This document shows, in pieces, positions 7,940 to 16,595 of a DNA stretch of 64,000 nt (its first letter is position 1; the number at the start of each line of letters is the position of its first letter). The notes below the pieces were generated by a model. That model saw nothing but the letters and a program-made list of their open reading frames with translations. It searched no databases and was not told the DNA's origin. The stretch is from contig NZ_BSNM01000016.1 in the NCBI RefSeq assembly GCF_030159995.1, positions 744,001 to 808,000 on the forward strand. The letters are read 5' to 3'. Source of the stretch: Litoribrevibacter albus. GTDB taxonomy: Bacteria; Pseudomonadota; Gammaproteobacteria; Pseudomonadales; Litoribrevibacteraceae. A program made the translations under genes and the position numbers.

Positions 7940-9166
7940 ATGAGTGAATTTGCAGTGTTGGGTCAGGCGTTAGATTTGCCGTGTGGTCATCAGGTGAAAA
8001 ACCGATTCTTTAAGTCGGCGATGAGCGAAATTCTGGGAACGGTTGATCATCAGGTCAGCAAGGGATTGGTAACCTTATACCAACGCTGGGCGGAAGGCGG
8101 CTGTGGTGTGCTGATAACGGGTAACGTAATGGTGGATCGCAATGCTCTGGGTGAGCCACGAAACGTGGTGTTTGATGAACAAACAGACGTTGGAATGGTA
8201 GCGAAATGGGCTGCGGCGGCCACCTCGAACAATACGGACTGCTGGGTACAATTAAACCACCCGGGTAAACAGTCACCGAAAGCGATTAATCCGGACCCGG
8301 TGTCGCCTTCTGCTGTCCCTCTGGGGAAAGGTTTGGATAAGTTCTTCAATCCACCACGTGAACTTACCGATAAGGAAATTTGGGAGATCATTGGAAAATA
8401 TGCCTTTGCTGCGAAAATGTCGAAAGACGCTGGATTCTCTGGCATTCAAATCCACGGCGCTCATGGTTACCTAGTTAGCCAGTTTCTTTCTCCGCATCAT
8501 AATCGCCGTCAGGATCAATGGGGTGGCAGCATTGAAAACCGTATGCGATTTGTGAAGGAAATCTATCAGGCCATTCGAAACGAAGTGGGTGCTGACTTCC
8601 CGGTCGGTATCAAGCTGAATTCGGCTGACTTCCAGCGTGGAGGTTTCACCGAAGAAGAGTCGACGCAAGTAATCCAGGCGTTGGACGCGATGGGGATGGA
8701 CTTGTTCGAAATCTCAGGTGGTAACTATGAATCGCCGGCGATGACAGGTGTTAAGCAAAGTACCAAGGAACGTGAAGCTTATTTCATTGAGTTTGCGGCC
8801 AAAATGAAGCAACTGATTAAAGCGCCAGTGGTGGTGACGGGTGGCTTCCGCTCTGCACAAGGTATGGCGGATGCCGTTGCCTCGGGTGAAATTGATATGG
8901 TCGGAATTGCCCGTCCGTTGACCTTGCAACCAGACATGCCGAAGCAAATCATTAAGGGTGTCAATGTGAAGAGCCAGGTGAAGCCGTTGACGACAGGTGT
9001 GAAAGCGCTGGATCAGGCGGGTATGTTAGAAATTACCTGGTATGAGCAGCAAATGGCGCGGATTGCGGAAGGCAAGCAACCCAAGCCGAATATGAATGTT
9101 TACTGGTCCATCGTTCGCACCATGACCAGCAATGGTATTCAGGCGTTCCAGAAGCGCCGGGCTTAA
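7940..9166 (+). CDS. NADH:flavin oxidoreductase, Old Yellow Enzyme family
   Basis: A 408-residue FMN-dependent TIM-barrel ene-reductase. RFFKSAMSE at the N-terminus, QLNHPGKQ, IQIHGAHGYLVSQFLSP (the active-site His pair), NRRQDQWGGS and the C-terminal VVTGGFRS...VGIARPL phosphate-binding segment are all present. The enzymes use NAD(P)H to reduce activated alkenes, quinones or nitro compounds. Sequence features fit the single-domain OYE branch without the C-terminal FeS/NADPH module of 2,4-dienoyl-CoA reductase. AGGAAGAGG precedes the ATG at a normal distance. The operator shared with the TetR gene suggests induction by electrophilic substrates. Confidence 0.92.
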   Translation: MSEFAVLGQALDLPCGHQVKNRFFKSAMSEILGTVDHQVSKGLVTLYQRWAEGGCGVLITGNVMVDRNALGEPRNVVFDEQTDVGMVAKWAAAATSNNTDCWVQLNHPGKQSPKAINPDPVSPSAVPLGKGLDKFFNPPRELTDKEIWEIIGKYAFAAKMSKDAGFSGIQIHGAHGYLVSQFLSPHHNRRQDQWGGSIENRMRFVKEIYQAIRNEVGADFPVGIKLNSADFQRGGFTEEESTQVIQALDAMGMDLFEISGGNYESPAMTGVKQSTKEREAYFIEFAAKMKQLIKAPVVVTGGFRSAQGMADAVASGEIDMVGIARPLTLQPDMPKQIIKGVNVKSQVKPLTTGVKALDQAGMLEITWYEQQMARIAEGKQPKPNMNVYWSIVRTMTSNGIQAFQKRRA

Positions 9167-9199
9167 CCCTTAGTGCTCTGATTGAATAGAGAACCCGCA

Positions 9200-9230
9200 A
9201 CGACCAGCTTCGGCTGGTCGTTTGTGTTTG
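9200..9230 (+). terminator. Rho-independent terminator of the OYE gene
   Basis: ACGACCAGC (9200-9208), a TTCG tetraloop and GCTGGTCGT (9213-9221) form a perfect 9-bp stem followed by TTGTGTTTG. It lies 33 bp after the OYE stop. Confidence 0.85.
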
Positions 9231-9292
9231 AAGGTGTCTGAAATGCTGTGAACGATGTCAGAAGTGTTGTGAATAACGCTTCGAAACGTTCC

Positions 9293-10006
9293 TTAATGAC
9301 CGTGCGTTTCTGATGAGTGCCCTGGCACAAACCCCTGATGGATTAATTGCGCAACACGTTGATCGCTCTCGTTATCGCCAATATCGGCATAATCCATCTG
9401 TTCGAACGTGACCAATTTGCTTAACCACTGCTGTACTTGATCTGTGTCGTAGAGACGTGACAACACCATCGTCGGCCGGCCATGGATGGTAATTTGTACC
9501 GGTACTTGGTATTTGTCCAGAAGCTCCACTTCCTGGGCGTGCTCTTTATTGGCCAGTCGTTTTGTGGTGTAGCGGTTCCATGTGGCGTTGTCGACGAAGT
9601 GCATGGTATTCAACACACCGGTCGGCATTAATCCCCGCACTTGTTCCCATTCAAGATCTTTGTGTCCAAGGGATGATAAGTCTGACGGTTCATATTCTAT
9701 GACCAGTTGTTCAGCTTCCATCCAGCGTTTGAAAGACAGTTTTTTACCTTGTGGTTGCCAGGAGACCAGTGCGCCATTGGCCTGTCGGTAGAAAGTGCCT
9801 TGCTCGGTGTACCAGACTTGCAAAGGCGATATCTTCCCTGAGACCTGATCGGTTACAAAATAATCCAAAGCGAAAGGCGCACAGCCTTTTTCTATGTTAG
9901 TCGGCTTACAGTAATCGGCATTAGCTTGAGCAGAAAATAAAGCACTACCGATGGCAAGTGTCGATACCAGTTTGCGTAGCAGAAAAGGCAATTGGAGGTG
10001 TTGCAT
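9293..10006 (-). CDS. Secreted protein of unknown function downstream of phosphatases
   Basis: A 237-residue protein I do not recognise. The start is MQHLQLPF at 10006, with GGAGTG just upstream; longer in-frame starts lie in the terminator of the preceding gene. A Sec signal peptide (LVSTLAIGSALFSAQANA) ends near residue 30, so the mature protein starts DYCKPTNIEKGC and is periplasmic or secreted. It has Cys near both ends of that N-terminal stretch, several Trp and a His-rich tail ending ETHGH. It follows the two phosphatases on the same strand but is separated by a strong terminator, so it is probably transcribed separately or by read-through. Confidence 0.75.
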   Translation of the reverse strand: MQHLQLPFLLRKLVSTLAIGSALFSAQANADYCKPTNIEKGCAPFALDYFVTDQVSGKISPLQVWYTEQGTFYRQANGALVSWQPQGKKLSFKRWMEAEQLVIEYEPSDLSSLGHKDLEWEQVRGLMPTGVLNTMHFVDNATWNRYTTKRLANKEHAQEVELLDKYQVPVQITIHGRPTMVLSRLYDTDQVQQWLSKLVTFEQMDYADIGDNESDQRVAQLIHQGFVPGHSSETHGH

Positions 10007-10063
10007 AATCACTCCAGTAAGGTTGGTCTGTTGGAATTTTGTTTTGTTAATCGTCATCATCAA

Positions 10064-10099
10064 AACAGAAAAACATGGCAGTGATATGACACTGCCATG
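10064..10099 (-). terminator. Terminator of the tandem phosphatase operon
   Basis: CATGGCAGTG (10074-10083) and CACTGCCATG (10090-10099) form a perfect 10-bp stem with a 6-base loop. On the minus strand the stem is followed directly by TTTTTCTGTTTTG. It begins 27 bp after the stop of the lipoprotein phosphatase gene. Confidence 0.88.
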
Positions 10100-10125
10100 C
10101 TGGTGAATCCACTGGTTAGTGTGGA

Positions 10126-11685
10126 TTAAGGTGCTGTATTGGCGTCAGCCAGTTCTACCAGACCTGTTGCTTTGTTGATGATGTGGAAGATCATATTTTG
10201 TTCTAAGGTGCCTTGAACCAAGTGAGCCCAAGGACCGGTCGCATAGATACCTACATCTTCACCCGCGTGAGTTTCGCTGCCGAGAGGCACAAGTGCTTCT
10301 TGGTGGAAACCTTGATCGGTTGTATCAACGTTGGTCAGGTCTTTACGACCGGCGTCCGCTGCTTCGCCGTAACGCGTGTCGCCACCCGTTTCCAGATCCG
10401 CAAAACCAAGACCGTTCATATAACCCACCGTGGTGTACGGCTGATCGTTTTCATCAAGAATTTCCTGATCATTAATGCCTACGACTTTACCTAAGATAGG
10501 GTTACCACGCTTAGGATAGCCTGCAATGGTAAACACATGGCTGTGGTCGGCGGTAACAATGATTAAGGTATCTTCAAGATTTACCTTTTCTACTGCCGCT
10601 TTCACTGCGTTAGAGAACTCAACCGCATCGGTCAGTGCGCGATACGCATTACCTGCGTGGTGAGCGTGGTCGATACGACCGGATTCAACCACCAACATGT
10701 AACCGTCTTGGTCTTTCGACAGCATGTCGATGGCGGTTTCAGTCATTTCAGACAATGATGGCTCTTCTGCGTCATCACGATCCGCTTCGTAGCTCATGTG
10801 TGAAGATGAGAACAAGCCCAACAGTTTGTCGGTTGCATTCACGTCTACCGCTTCAAGCCCTGCTTTGTTGGTCACGTACTGACGAGTACCATTGCCCGCC
10901 AGCCATTCATTAGGCAGGTTGCGACCATCGCCACGACGACCTCCATCCGCAGCCGGAATAAAGTGACGACGACCACCACCCATAACAACGTCGATGCCAT
11001 CACCGGCACTGAAACTGATCAATTGTGATGCGATGTCTTCACAGCCACCTTGTGCTTTGGTGTCATCTTCCCAGTTGCGCTCAGGCGTAACGGCATAGGT
11101 TGCCGCAGGTGTTGCGTGCGTGATACGTGCTGTTGAAACAACGCCGGTTGCCTTACCTGCGATTTCTGCCAAAGAAACGGCTGAAACCAATTCGTTTCCG
11201 GCAACGGTTGCACAGTCTGAACGAACAACATCTTCAGCGACACCGATCACACCGGCGTCAGTTTTAACACCGGTCATCATTGCGGTCATGGTACCGGCAG
11301 AGTCAGGTGTTTGTTGGTCGGTGTTGTAGGTTTTTGAAAGCGCTGTGTATGGGAAGGTATCCCAAGCCAGGTTGTTTTCTTCACCGGTTTCACCACGTGT
11401 CTGGCCTTCGAAAATACGTGCCGCCGTTGTAGTGCTGATGCCCATACCATCGCCAACAAAGAGGATGACGTTCTTGGCGCGAGTTTGGATCTGAGCCGTA
11501 TTTGCAGCGGCTGTTACGGCATCTGCACCTTGATTAAACCAGAAGTTTTTGGATTCGCCTTGAGCCGCCGTTTGAGCGTTCGGTTCAGTTGTCGAGCCGG
11601 ATGAGTGGCTGTCGCTGTCACTACAACCCGCTAGTACTGCGGAGCCGCTTATAATCGCAGCAAGTAAGGTTTTCTTAAAATTCAT
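10126..11685 (-). CDS. PhoA-family alkaline phosphatase, lipoprotein form
   Basis: A 519-residue alkaline phosphatase with a lipoprotein signal (AVLAGC, Cys21) followed by a Ser/Asp-rich linker. It should be membrane-anchored and face the periplasm or outside. FVGDGMG, the nucleophile motif TPDSAGTMTA, RITHATPAA, ESGRIDHAHHAGNA, TADHSH and ETHAGED supply the metal and phosphate ligands. The positions equivalent to E. coli Asp153 and Lys328 are both His, as in mammalian-type enzymes, which generally bind the third metal differently and turn over faster. AGGAGAAA precedes the ATG. It lies 18 bp after a close paralogue that lacks the lipobox, so the pair arose by tandem duplication. Confidence 0.93.
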   Translation of the reverse strand: MNFKKTLLAAIISGSAVLAGCSDSDSHSSGSTTEPNAQTAAQGESKNFWFNQGADAVTAAANTAQIQTRAKNVILFVGDGMGISTTTAARIFEGQTRGETGEENNLAWDTFPYTALSKTYNTDQQTPDSAGTMTAMMTGVKTDAGVIGVAEDVVRSDCATVAGNELVSAVSLAEIAGKATGVVSTARITHATPAATYAVTPERNWEDDTKAQGGCEDIASQLISFSAGDGIDVVMGGGRRHFIPAADGGRRGDGRNLPNEWLAGNGTRQYVTNKAGLEAVDVNATDKLLGLFSSSHMSYEADRDDAEEPSLSEMTETAIDMLSKDQDGYMLVVESGRIDHAHHAGNAYRALTDAVEFSNAVKAAVEKVNLEDTLIIVTADHSHVFTIAGYPKRGNPILGKVVGINDQEILDENDQPYTTVGYMNGLGFADLETGGDTRYGEAADAGRKDLTNVDTTDQGFHQEALVPLGSETHAGEDVGIYATGPWAHLVQGTLEQNMIFHIINKATGLVELADANTAP

Positions 11686-11703
11686 GATGTTTCTCCTGCT
11701 GGA

Positions 11704-13227
11704 TTAGTAAGACTTACCGCCAAGTTCAGCGGCTTCGTTGATTACATGGAAGACTTCGTTTTGTTCAATCACACCACCAAAGAGGTGAGAACCAGGACCA
11801 ATGGCATGAACTGAAATGTCTTCACCTGCGTGCGTTTCTGAACCAAGTGGTACTAGTGCTTCCTGGTGGAAGCCTTGGCCTTCGGTATTGATGTTGGTTA
11901 GATCAACTCGACCTGTGGCGATTGGGGTTTCGTCGGTGTTATAACGGGTATCACCGCCGGTCGCCAAGTCAGCAAACCCTAAGCCGTTCATGTAACCCAC
12001 GGTGGTGTATGGAAGGCCGTCCAGATCGGTTGCTTCCGTATCATCGACATTAACGACTTTACCCAGAATCGGGTTACCGCGTTTTGGATAACCGGCGATG
12101 GTGAATACGTGGCTGTGGTCAGCGGTTACAATGATCAAGGTGTCTTCACGAGAGGTGTTATCTAACGCCGTTTGTACCGCTTTGGCGAAGGCATGTGCAT
12201 CCGTCAGCGCACGGTAAGCGTTGCCTGCGTGGTGACCGTGGTCGATACGACCGCCTTCAACCATCAGGAAGAAACCGTCTTCGTCTTTCTTTAATACTTC
12301 AAGCGCGGTTTCCGTCATTTCTGCCAACGAAGGCTCTTCTGCATCATCGCGATCGGCTTCGTAGCTCATGTGAGACGAGGTGAACAAGCCAAGTAGTTTG
12401 TCGGTGTTGGCAAGGTCGACGTTTTCCAATTCGGTTTTGTTGGTAACGAACGAGCGTGTTTCGTTGCCTGCGTCGTTTAACCATTGCTCTGTCAGATCGC
12501 TGTCTTTACGACGGCCACCATTTTCGATGCTTTGAAAGTGACGACGACCACCGCCCATAGCGACTTCGATACCGTTACCTTCTGAATAATTGATCAGCTG
12601 AGAAGCGATATCTGTACAGGTACTGTCTTCTGGCAACTTGGTGTCATCTTCCCAGTTACGGTCTGGTGATGTTGAGTAGGTTGCCGCTGGCGTTGCGTGG
12701 GTAATACGCGCCGTAGAAATGATGCCAGTTGCTTTGCCTTTGCGTTCTGCCAGGGTAAGGGCCGACGTCAGTTTATTACCTTCAACATCCTCACCACATT
12801 CGCCACGAACCGCCATAGGTCCAAGGCTAATAACGCCAGCACGGTTTTTAACGCCGGTCATCATTGCCGTCATCGTGCCAGCAGAGTCGGGGGTTTGTTG
12901 GTCTGTGTTATACGTTTTTACAAGCGCAGTATGAGGGAATTTCTCAAAGCTGAGGAAATGTTCTTCACCAGTATCACCGTTCAACTGACCTTCCAGAATA
13001 CGTGCTGCGGTCAGGGTTGAGATACCCATGCCATCACCGACAAACAGGATGACGTTTTTAGCGGTGTTGGTATTGCGGGATTGTAGTGTCTTCTGTTCTA
13101 CCAGTTGCTCTCCCAGTTGATACCAGTCGTTATCTAGTTGTGACTCTGGTAGCGCGCCAGCAAAGGCACTGGTTGAGGCACAGGCAAGCGAACATGCCGC
13201 AACCAGGCTGCGTAGTTTAAGGTTCAT
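11704..13227 (-). CDS. PhoA-family alkaline phosphatase, soluble periplasmic form
   Basis: A 507-residue alkaline phosphatase with a cleavable signal peptide (ACSLACASTSAFA, cleavage near residue 23). Metal and catalytic residues are in place: Asp65 in VGDGMG, nucleophile Ser115 in PDSAG, His177 in RITHATPAA, Arg190, Glu324, Asp329/His330/His333 in EGGRIDHGHHAGNA, Asp370-His371 and His466 in ETHAGED. His177 and His330 replace the Asp153/Lys328 pair of the E. coli enzyme. It hydrolyses phosphomonoesters to release phosphate in the periplasm. GAGGAAAC precedes the ATG. It is the first gene of a two-phosphatase operon and probably responds to phosphate, though only a weak Pho-box-like site is visible upstream. 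Confidence 0.94.
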   Translation of the reverse strand: MNLKLRSLVAACSLACASTSAFAGALPESQLDNDWYQLGEQLVEQKTLQSRNTNTAKNVILFVGDGMGISTLTAARILEGQLNGDTGEEHFLSFEKFPHTALVKTYNTDQQTPDSAGTMTAMMTGVKNRAGVISLGPMAVRGECGEDVEGNKLTSALTLAERKGKATGIISTARITHATPAATYSTSPDRNWEDDTKLPEDSTCTDIASQLINYSEGNGIEVAMGGGRRHFQSIENGGRRKDSDLTEQWLNDAGNETRSFVTNKTELENVDLANTDKLLGLFTSSHMSYEADRDDAEEPSLAEMTETALEVLKKDEDGFFLMVEGGRIDHGHHAGNAYRALTDAHAFAKAVQTALDNTSREDTLIIVTADHSHVFTIAGYPKRGNPILGKVVNVDDTEATDLDGLPYTTVGYMNGLGFADLATGGDTRYNTDETPIATGRVDLTNINTEGQGFHQEALVPLGSETHAGEDISVHAIGPGSHLFGGVIEQNEVFHVINEAAELGGKSY

Positions 13228-13398
13228 AATGTTTCCTCAGGCTTTGTGCTTTTGAGATTCAGCCATGAAACTCCCTGTTTGCTGTTGGGAATTCAGGTAA
13301 GTTTTTGGCTAATAATTAATTAGTATTTGTCGTACTTTTGAGTGCTGTAACGTTAGAAAGAGAAGGTTGCGATCCGATGACTCTTTTATTAAATGATT

Positions 13399-13416
13399 GT
13401 TTAACAACGATGACAG
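13399..13416 (-). promoter_or_regulatory. Weak Pho-box-like sequence
   Basis: On the minus strand CTGTCAT (13416-13410) is a perfect Pho half-site, followed by CGTT and GTTAAAC, which matches the second half-site poorly. It lies about 170 bp upstream of the first phosphatase start. Placement is plausible but the second half is weak, so this is a low-confidence candidate. Confidence 0.25.
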
Positions 13417-13500
13417 GTGCGAGTCTGGGACTGGGTTTTGTAACTTTGGGCTATCTTAATCAAATGATTAAATTTTTGAGGTTGGTGTCAGCGGCCTGGT

Positions 13501-14340
13501 TTAGTTATGCCCAGGTGTGATTGTCTTCGAGGAATTTGTCTTTGAGCCATTTGGTTTAGTTGAAGGTGGTTTAGTTGAAGGTGGTTTAGTCGAAGATGAA
13601 TTTGAGGAACGAGCTTCGGCGGGAGATGCGGTTGACTCTGACTTGAACAGCTCATGCAGGCTGAGATTGAACTGATCACGCAGATGTTCATCATGAAACC
13701 CTACTGAGCGGGGGGCGGATGGAAAAATATAGTGATAGCTGACCGGACTGGAATAATGGCCAGCTTCAAGATACAGCTGGTTAAAGTATTCGAAAATCCG
13801 GTGTTCGAGGATGATCACATCCACTTGTTTTAAATACAGACGTTCGAGCTGGGCTTGTTGGTTAATGGCTTCATAATAGGTGGGATTCTGTTTCACCATA
13901 TCAGAGTAGATAGGACCTAAAAACTTGCTGGCGTTTTGAAACGCCATCACCCGGTAATGACGCAAATCTTCAATATGGTTGAGTGTGAAGCCTGAGCTGG
14001 TGAGTGTGATGGCGACATTTTGATAGCGAATCACAGGTTCTGAATAGAAGATCGTACTTTGATTGATGGGGGCATTAATAATGGCGTCTACTTTCTTTTG
14101 TTGAAGTAGCAACTCTGAGCGCTTGTTCGAAGTGAAAATGACCTTTTTGATGTGATGACCAGCGTGCTCAAAGACGGCTTTTACGCGATCTAACTGCACA
14201 CCGCTTTCGGTCTCCTCAATAATATAGGGCGGAATGGATTTGCTGGTGGCAAGAATCAGCTCTTTGGCCATCCCTTGATTGAACCAAAGCAAGCAGGCTA
14301 AGGTCATACACCATATACTGTATTTTTGGAACTTGGGCAT
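13501..14340 (-). CDS. Family-3 periplasmic solute-binding protein with repetitive tail
   Basis: A 279-residue protein with a signal peptide (LACLLWFNQGMA) and a bacterial extracellular solute-binding family 3 fold: KELILATSKSIPPYI, GVQLDRVKAVFEHAG and later VDVIILEHRIFEYF. Such proteins bind amino acids or related molecules, or serve as sensor domains. No permease, ATPase or kinase gene is adjacent, so it is an orphan. The last 40 residues are Ser/Thr/Pro/Lys/Asn-rich and include STKPP repeated in frame, encoded by a 15-bp DNA repeat at about 13553-13593. This tail is unusual for the family and looks like a recent expansion, possibly variable in length. Confidence 0.78.
   Translation of the reverse strand: MPKFQKYSIWCMTLACLLWFNQGMAKELILATSKSIPPYIIEETESGVQLDRVKAVFEHAGHHIKKVIFTSNKRSELLLQQKKVDAIINAPINQSTIFYSEPVIRYQNVAITLTSSGFTLNHIEDLRHYRVMAFQNASKFLGPIYSDMVKQNPTYYEAINQQAQLERLYLKQVDVIILEHRIFEYFNQLYLEAGHYSSPVSYHYIFPSAPRSVGFHDEHLRDQFNLSLHELFKSESTASPAEARSSNSSSTKPPSTKPPSTKPNGSKTNSSKTITPGHN
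13553..13593. repeat. 15-bp in-frame tandem repeat in the solute-binding protein tail
   Basis: The unit GGTTTAGTTGAAGGT recurs nearly three times (GGTTTAGTT/GGTTTAGTC variants). Being a multiple of three, it lengthens a Ser-Thr-Lys-Pro-Pro tail without frameshift. Copy number could vary between strains. Confidence 0.75.
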
Positions 14341-14501
14341 GGGAAAAGAGAGGCTACCATTAGTACGTTTATGTTATCGGTATCACCAAATATCTAACGT
14401 CGGATCGGTGAATAGAACGTATATCAGTTAATAATAAAGCATAAGTGTTGAATAACTATCAAAATCTTGTTGGTTGAATAACTGAATTTCAGAGGAACAT
14501 T

Positions 14502-15203
14502 ATGTTAGGAAAAGGATTTAGATTCGCTGCCGCTCTGACCTTGAGTGTAGCATTGATTGGATGTGAGAACCTGGCGCAAAGTTCGTCGCTGACACCTGGT
14601 GAACAGTACTCCGGATTTCTGGAAGATTATTCCCTTTTGGGGCCGACGGTGGCTCAGGATTCTTTCGCAGTGAAGCGTTGGATCAGCCCGAAGTTACTGT
14701 CCGGTGAGTACAAGCAGGTGGAGTACACGACCACGCAGTATTTTCCGGATGTGCGGGCTAATGAAAACGTCTCCCATCAACTACTGACCGATGTGCTGAT
14801 CTATGTGGATTCCCAGCTGCGATTGGCCTCAAGTTTTATCTCGCAGGATATGCGAAAAACCGGGACGAAAGTCGCGCGTATCAGAACGGCGATTACTGCC
14901 GTAGAAACGGCACAGAAGGATTATGAGGATCATGAAACGGTGTCCCAGGCGTTATTGGCGGCGGCCGAGAATACCTCCATCAATCCAAACAACGACGATG
15001 CCGTGATCGCCTTTGAGCTGGAAGTACGGGATGCCGAGACCAATGAGTTGTTGGCGCAGTCGGTAGTGACTGGCGTGGCACCGACCTATAAGGTGGATGG
15101 CACAGAAAAACTGTCGTTGGCATTGCTGAAACCGACCATTGATCAATGGATTCGCTTTGCTACTCAGCGGGCCAAAGCCCCGAAGATCAAAGTGATTATG
15201 TAA
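14502..15203 (+). CDS. DUF3313 family lipoprotein (first of two)
   Basis: A 233-residue lipoprotein with lipobox VALIGC (Cys21) and GAGGAAC upstream of the ATG. The mature part begins with the GEQYSGFLEDYSLL pattern, shared with the second paralogue (PYTGFMQNYRPL) at 18.8 kb, and ends with a domain containing FELEVRDAETNELLA and TIDQWIRFA. The family (DUF3313) is common in proteobacterial envelopes and has no established function. Its 3' end overlaps the convergent AraC regulator gene by 8 bp. The second member lies 3.5 kb downstream, so the two flank the regulator and acyl-CoA dehydrogenase pair. Confidence 0.8.
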   Translation: MLGKGFRFAAALTLSVALIGCENLAQSSSLTPGEQYSGFLEDYSLLGPTVAQDSFAVKRWISPKLLSGEYKQVEYTTTQYFPDVRANENVSHQLLTDVLIYVDSQLRLASSFISQDMRKTGTKVARIRTAITAVETAQKDYEDHETVSQALLAAAENTSINPNNDDAVIAFELEVRDAETNELLAQSVVTGVAPTYKVDGTEKLSLALLKPTIDQWIRFATQRAKAPKIKVIM

Positions 15204-16215
15204 CCGAGCCTGATTGAGCTTCTCGGTAGGCGGACGGTGAAAGACCGGTTTTCTTCTTAAAGGCGCGACCAAAATTGCTGGGATCAGAATAGTTGAGTTT
15301 CTCGGCGATGGACTCCACGGGTTCGCCCGAACAGAGTAAGCGTTGCGCCTCGGTGATTTTGGCGTGTTCAGCCAGGGATCGATAGCTGTAGCCTTCACCG
15401 GATAGCTTACGTCGCAAGGTGCGACTGCTCATGTACAGCATTTGAGCCAGCTCTTCGAGGCTGGCTTGTTCTCCGGTGGGGGAAAACATCAAGGCTTTTA
15501 CTTGTTCTACCAATGACGTTTGTTGTGGTAGACGAGCCATCAATTCATTGCATGCCTGTTCTGCTTGTTTTAACGCGCTGGGATTCGGCATTGCCATCGG
15601 GAGATCCAGCAGCGATCGCTGGAAGCACAGGGCATTACGAGGCGCATTAAACGTAACCCCGTCAAAAAAAGTATTCTTGTAGTGCTTTAAATACTCAGGC
15701 TCTTCATAGCTTAATTGCACGTGACCTTGATGCATCAGTTTCATGCCGAAGAAGAACATGCTTGTTTTGACCAGGCAGACAAAGACGGTCTCAATCATGA
15801 AACGGTAAGATGGGGAAAATTCTTGATCGAAGTCGAAGATCAGTACGGCCAGATCGTCTTCGTAGAGTAGCTCCAGACGCGCATGAATCAATCGTGTCCG
15901 ATAGTACTTTAATAATAATTCGATGGCCTGTTTCAGCGTATTGCAACTCAGCACGGCCTGACCTAAAGCGCCGTGGGTCATCAAGTTCAGACGCTCTCCA
16001 AAGATCAATCCCATCCAGGGCTGTCCGCTGACCTCAATGACTTTTTGAATCAATCGGTTGCTTTGTTCAATGGTCAGAAACGCGTCCTGACTGGACAATA
16101 AGGCCGGACGGATACCGCACTCTTCAAGTAACGCTAATTGACTGGTTCTGTCCAGTGGAAGGACATCCAACAAAAGCGCACCGTATTGTCCATGTAAAGC
16201 GAGTTGAGCGTCCAT
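15196..16215 (-). CDS. AraC family regulator with arabinose-binding-like N-terminal domain
   Basis: A 339-residue regulator of the OruR/ArgR-like AraC branch. The N-terminal ligand-sensing domain (about 20-205, Arabinose_bd type) contains GLIFGERLNLMTHGALGQAV. The C-terminal AraC DNA-binding domain (about 240-335) holds MSSRTLRRKLSGEGYSY and SDPSNFGRAFKKKTGLSPSAYR. Members of this branch often control adjacent catabolic genes, including fatty-acid genes. It is divergent from the acyl-CoA dehydrogenase gene 380 bp away, which is its likely target. It overlaps the convergent DUF3313 gene by 8 bp. Confidence 0.9.
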   Translation of the reverse strand: MDAQLALHGQYGALLLDVLPLDRTSQLALLEECGIRPALLSSQDAFLTIEQSNRLIQKVIEVSGQPWMGLIFGERLNLMTHGALGQAVLSCNTLKQAIELLLKYYRTRLIHARLELLYEDDLAVLIFDFDQEFSPSYRFMIETVFVCLVKTSMFFFGMKLMHQGHVQLSYEEPEYLKHYKNTFFDGVTFNAPRNALCFQRSLLDLPMAMPNPSALKQAEQACNELMARLPQQTSLVEQVKALMFSPTGEQASLEELAQMLYMSSRTLRRKLSGEGYSYRSLAEHAKITEAQRLLCSGEPVESIAEKLNYSDPSNFGRAFKKKTGLSPSAYREAQSGSVT

Positions 16216-16595
16216 GAAGCGGCCTTATCAGTTCTGTGTTTCGAGATGACGAATCAAAGTCTACCCGGTTCGAGTGTCTTATCATGCCCAAAAAATAATC
16301 AATATAAAAGAGATTTGTCCGAAAGTGACCGATGAGTCGTCTGCAAATGACCTTCTGATGTCAGCGAAAATCGCGAGAATGGAGGTGTGAGTTAGCTACT
16401 GAAACCTGTCTCCGGCAGCGGCTCACAAACCGCGAGAACGGTTCGCTACTTATTTGTTAAGGCAGTTGCGATTGATGTTTTCGATACTCTGGGTAACTGC
16501 TTGGCAGTGATTCATTGGTCGATCGTTGATCTGCTGCCTATTTTTTTGCCCATGTGTTTCTCGCGTTGTTATCGGAACCATTAGGAGTGTGTGTC
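16216..16595. other. Divergent control region between AraC regulator and acyl-CoA dehydrogenase
   Basis: This 380-bp stretch has no gene. AACCG (16428-16432) and CGGTT (16439-16443) form a short inverted repeat with a 6-base spacer, a possible regulator site. No strong sigma70 hexamers stood out for either gene. Confidence 0.4.

Noticed and set aside
10063-10064. Longer start of the secreted protein at 10063
   Set aside because: The longer N-terminus lies in the terminator T-run of the phosphatase operon; the ATG at 10006 has a good ribosome site and signal peptide.
13338-13520. 60-codon plus-strand frame upstream of the phosphatases
   Set aside because: It starts with TTG without a ribosome site, overlaps the end of the solute-binding protein gene and has no recognisable sequence; it lies in a promoter region.
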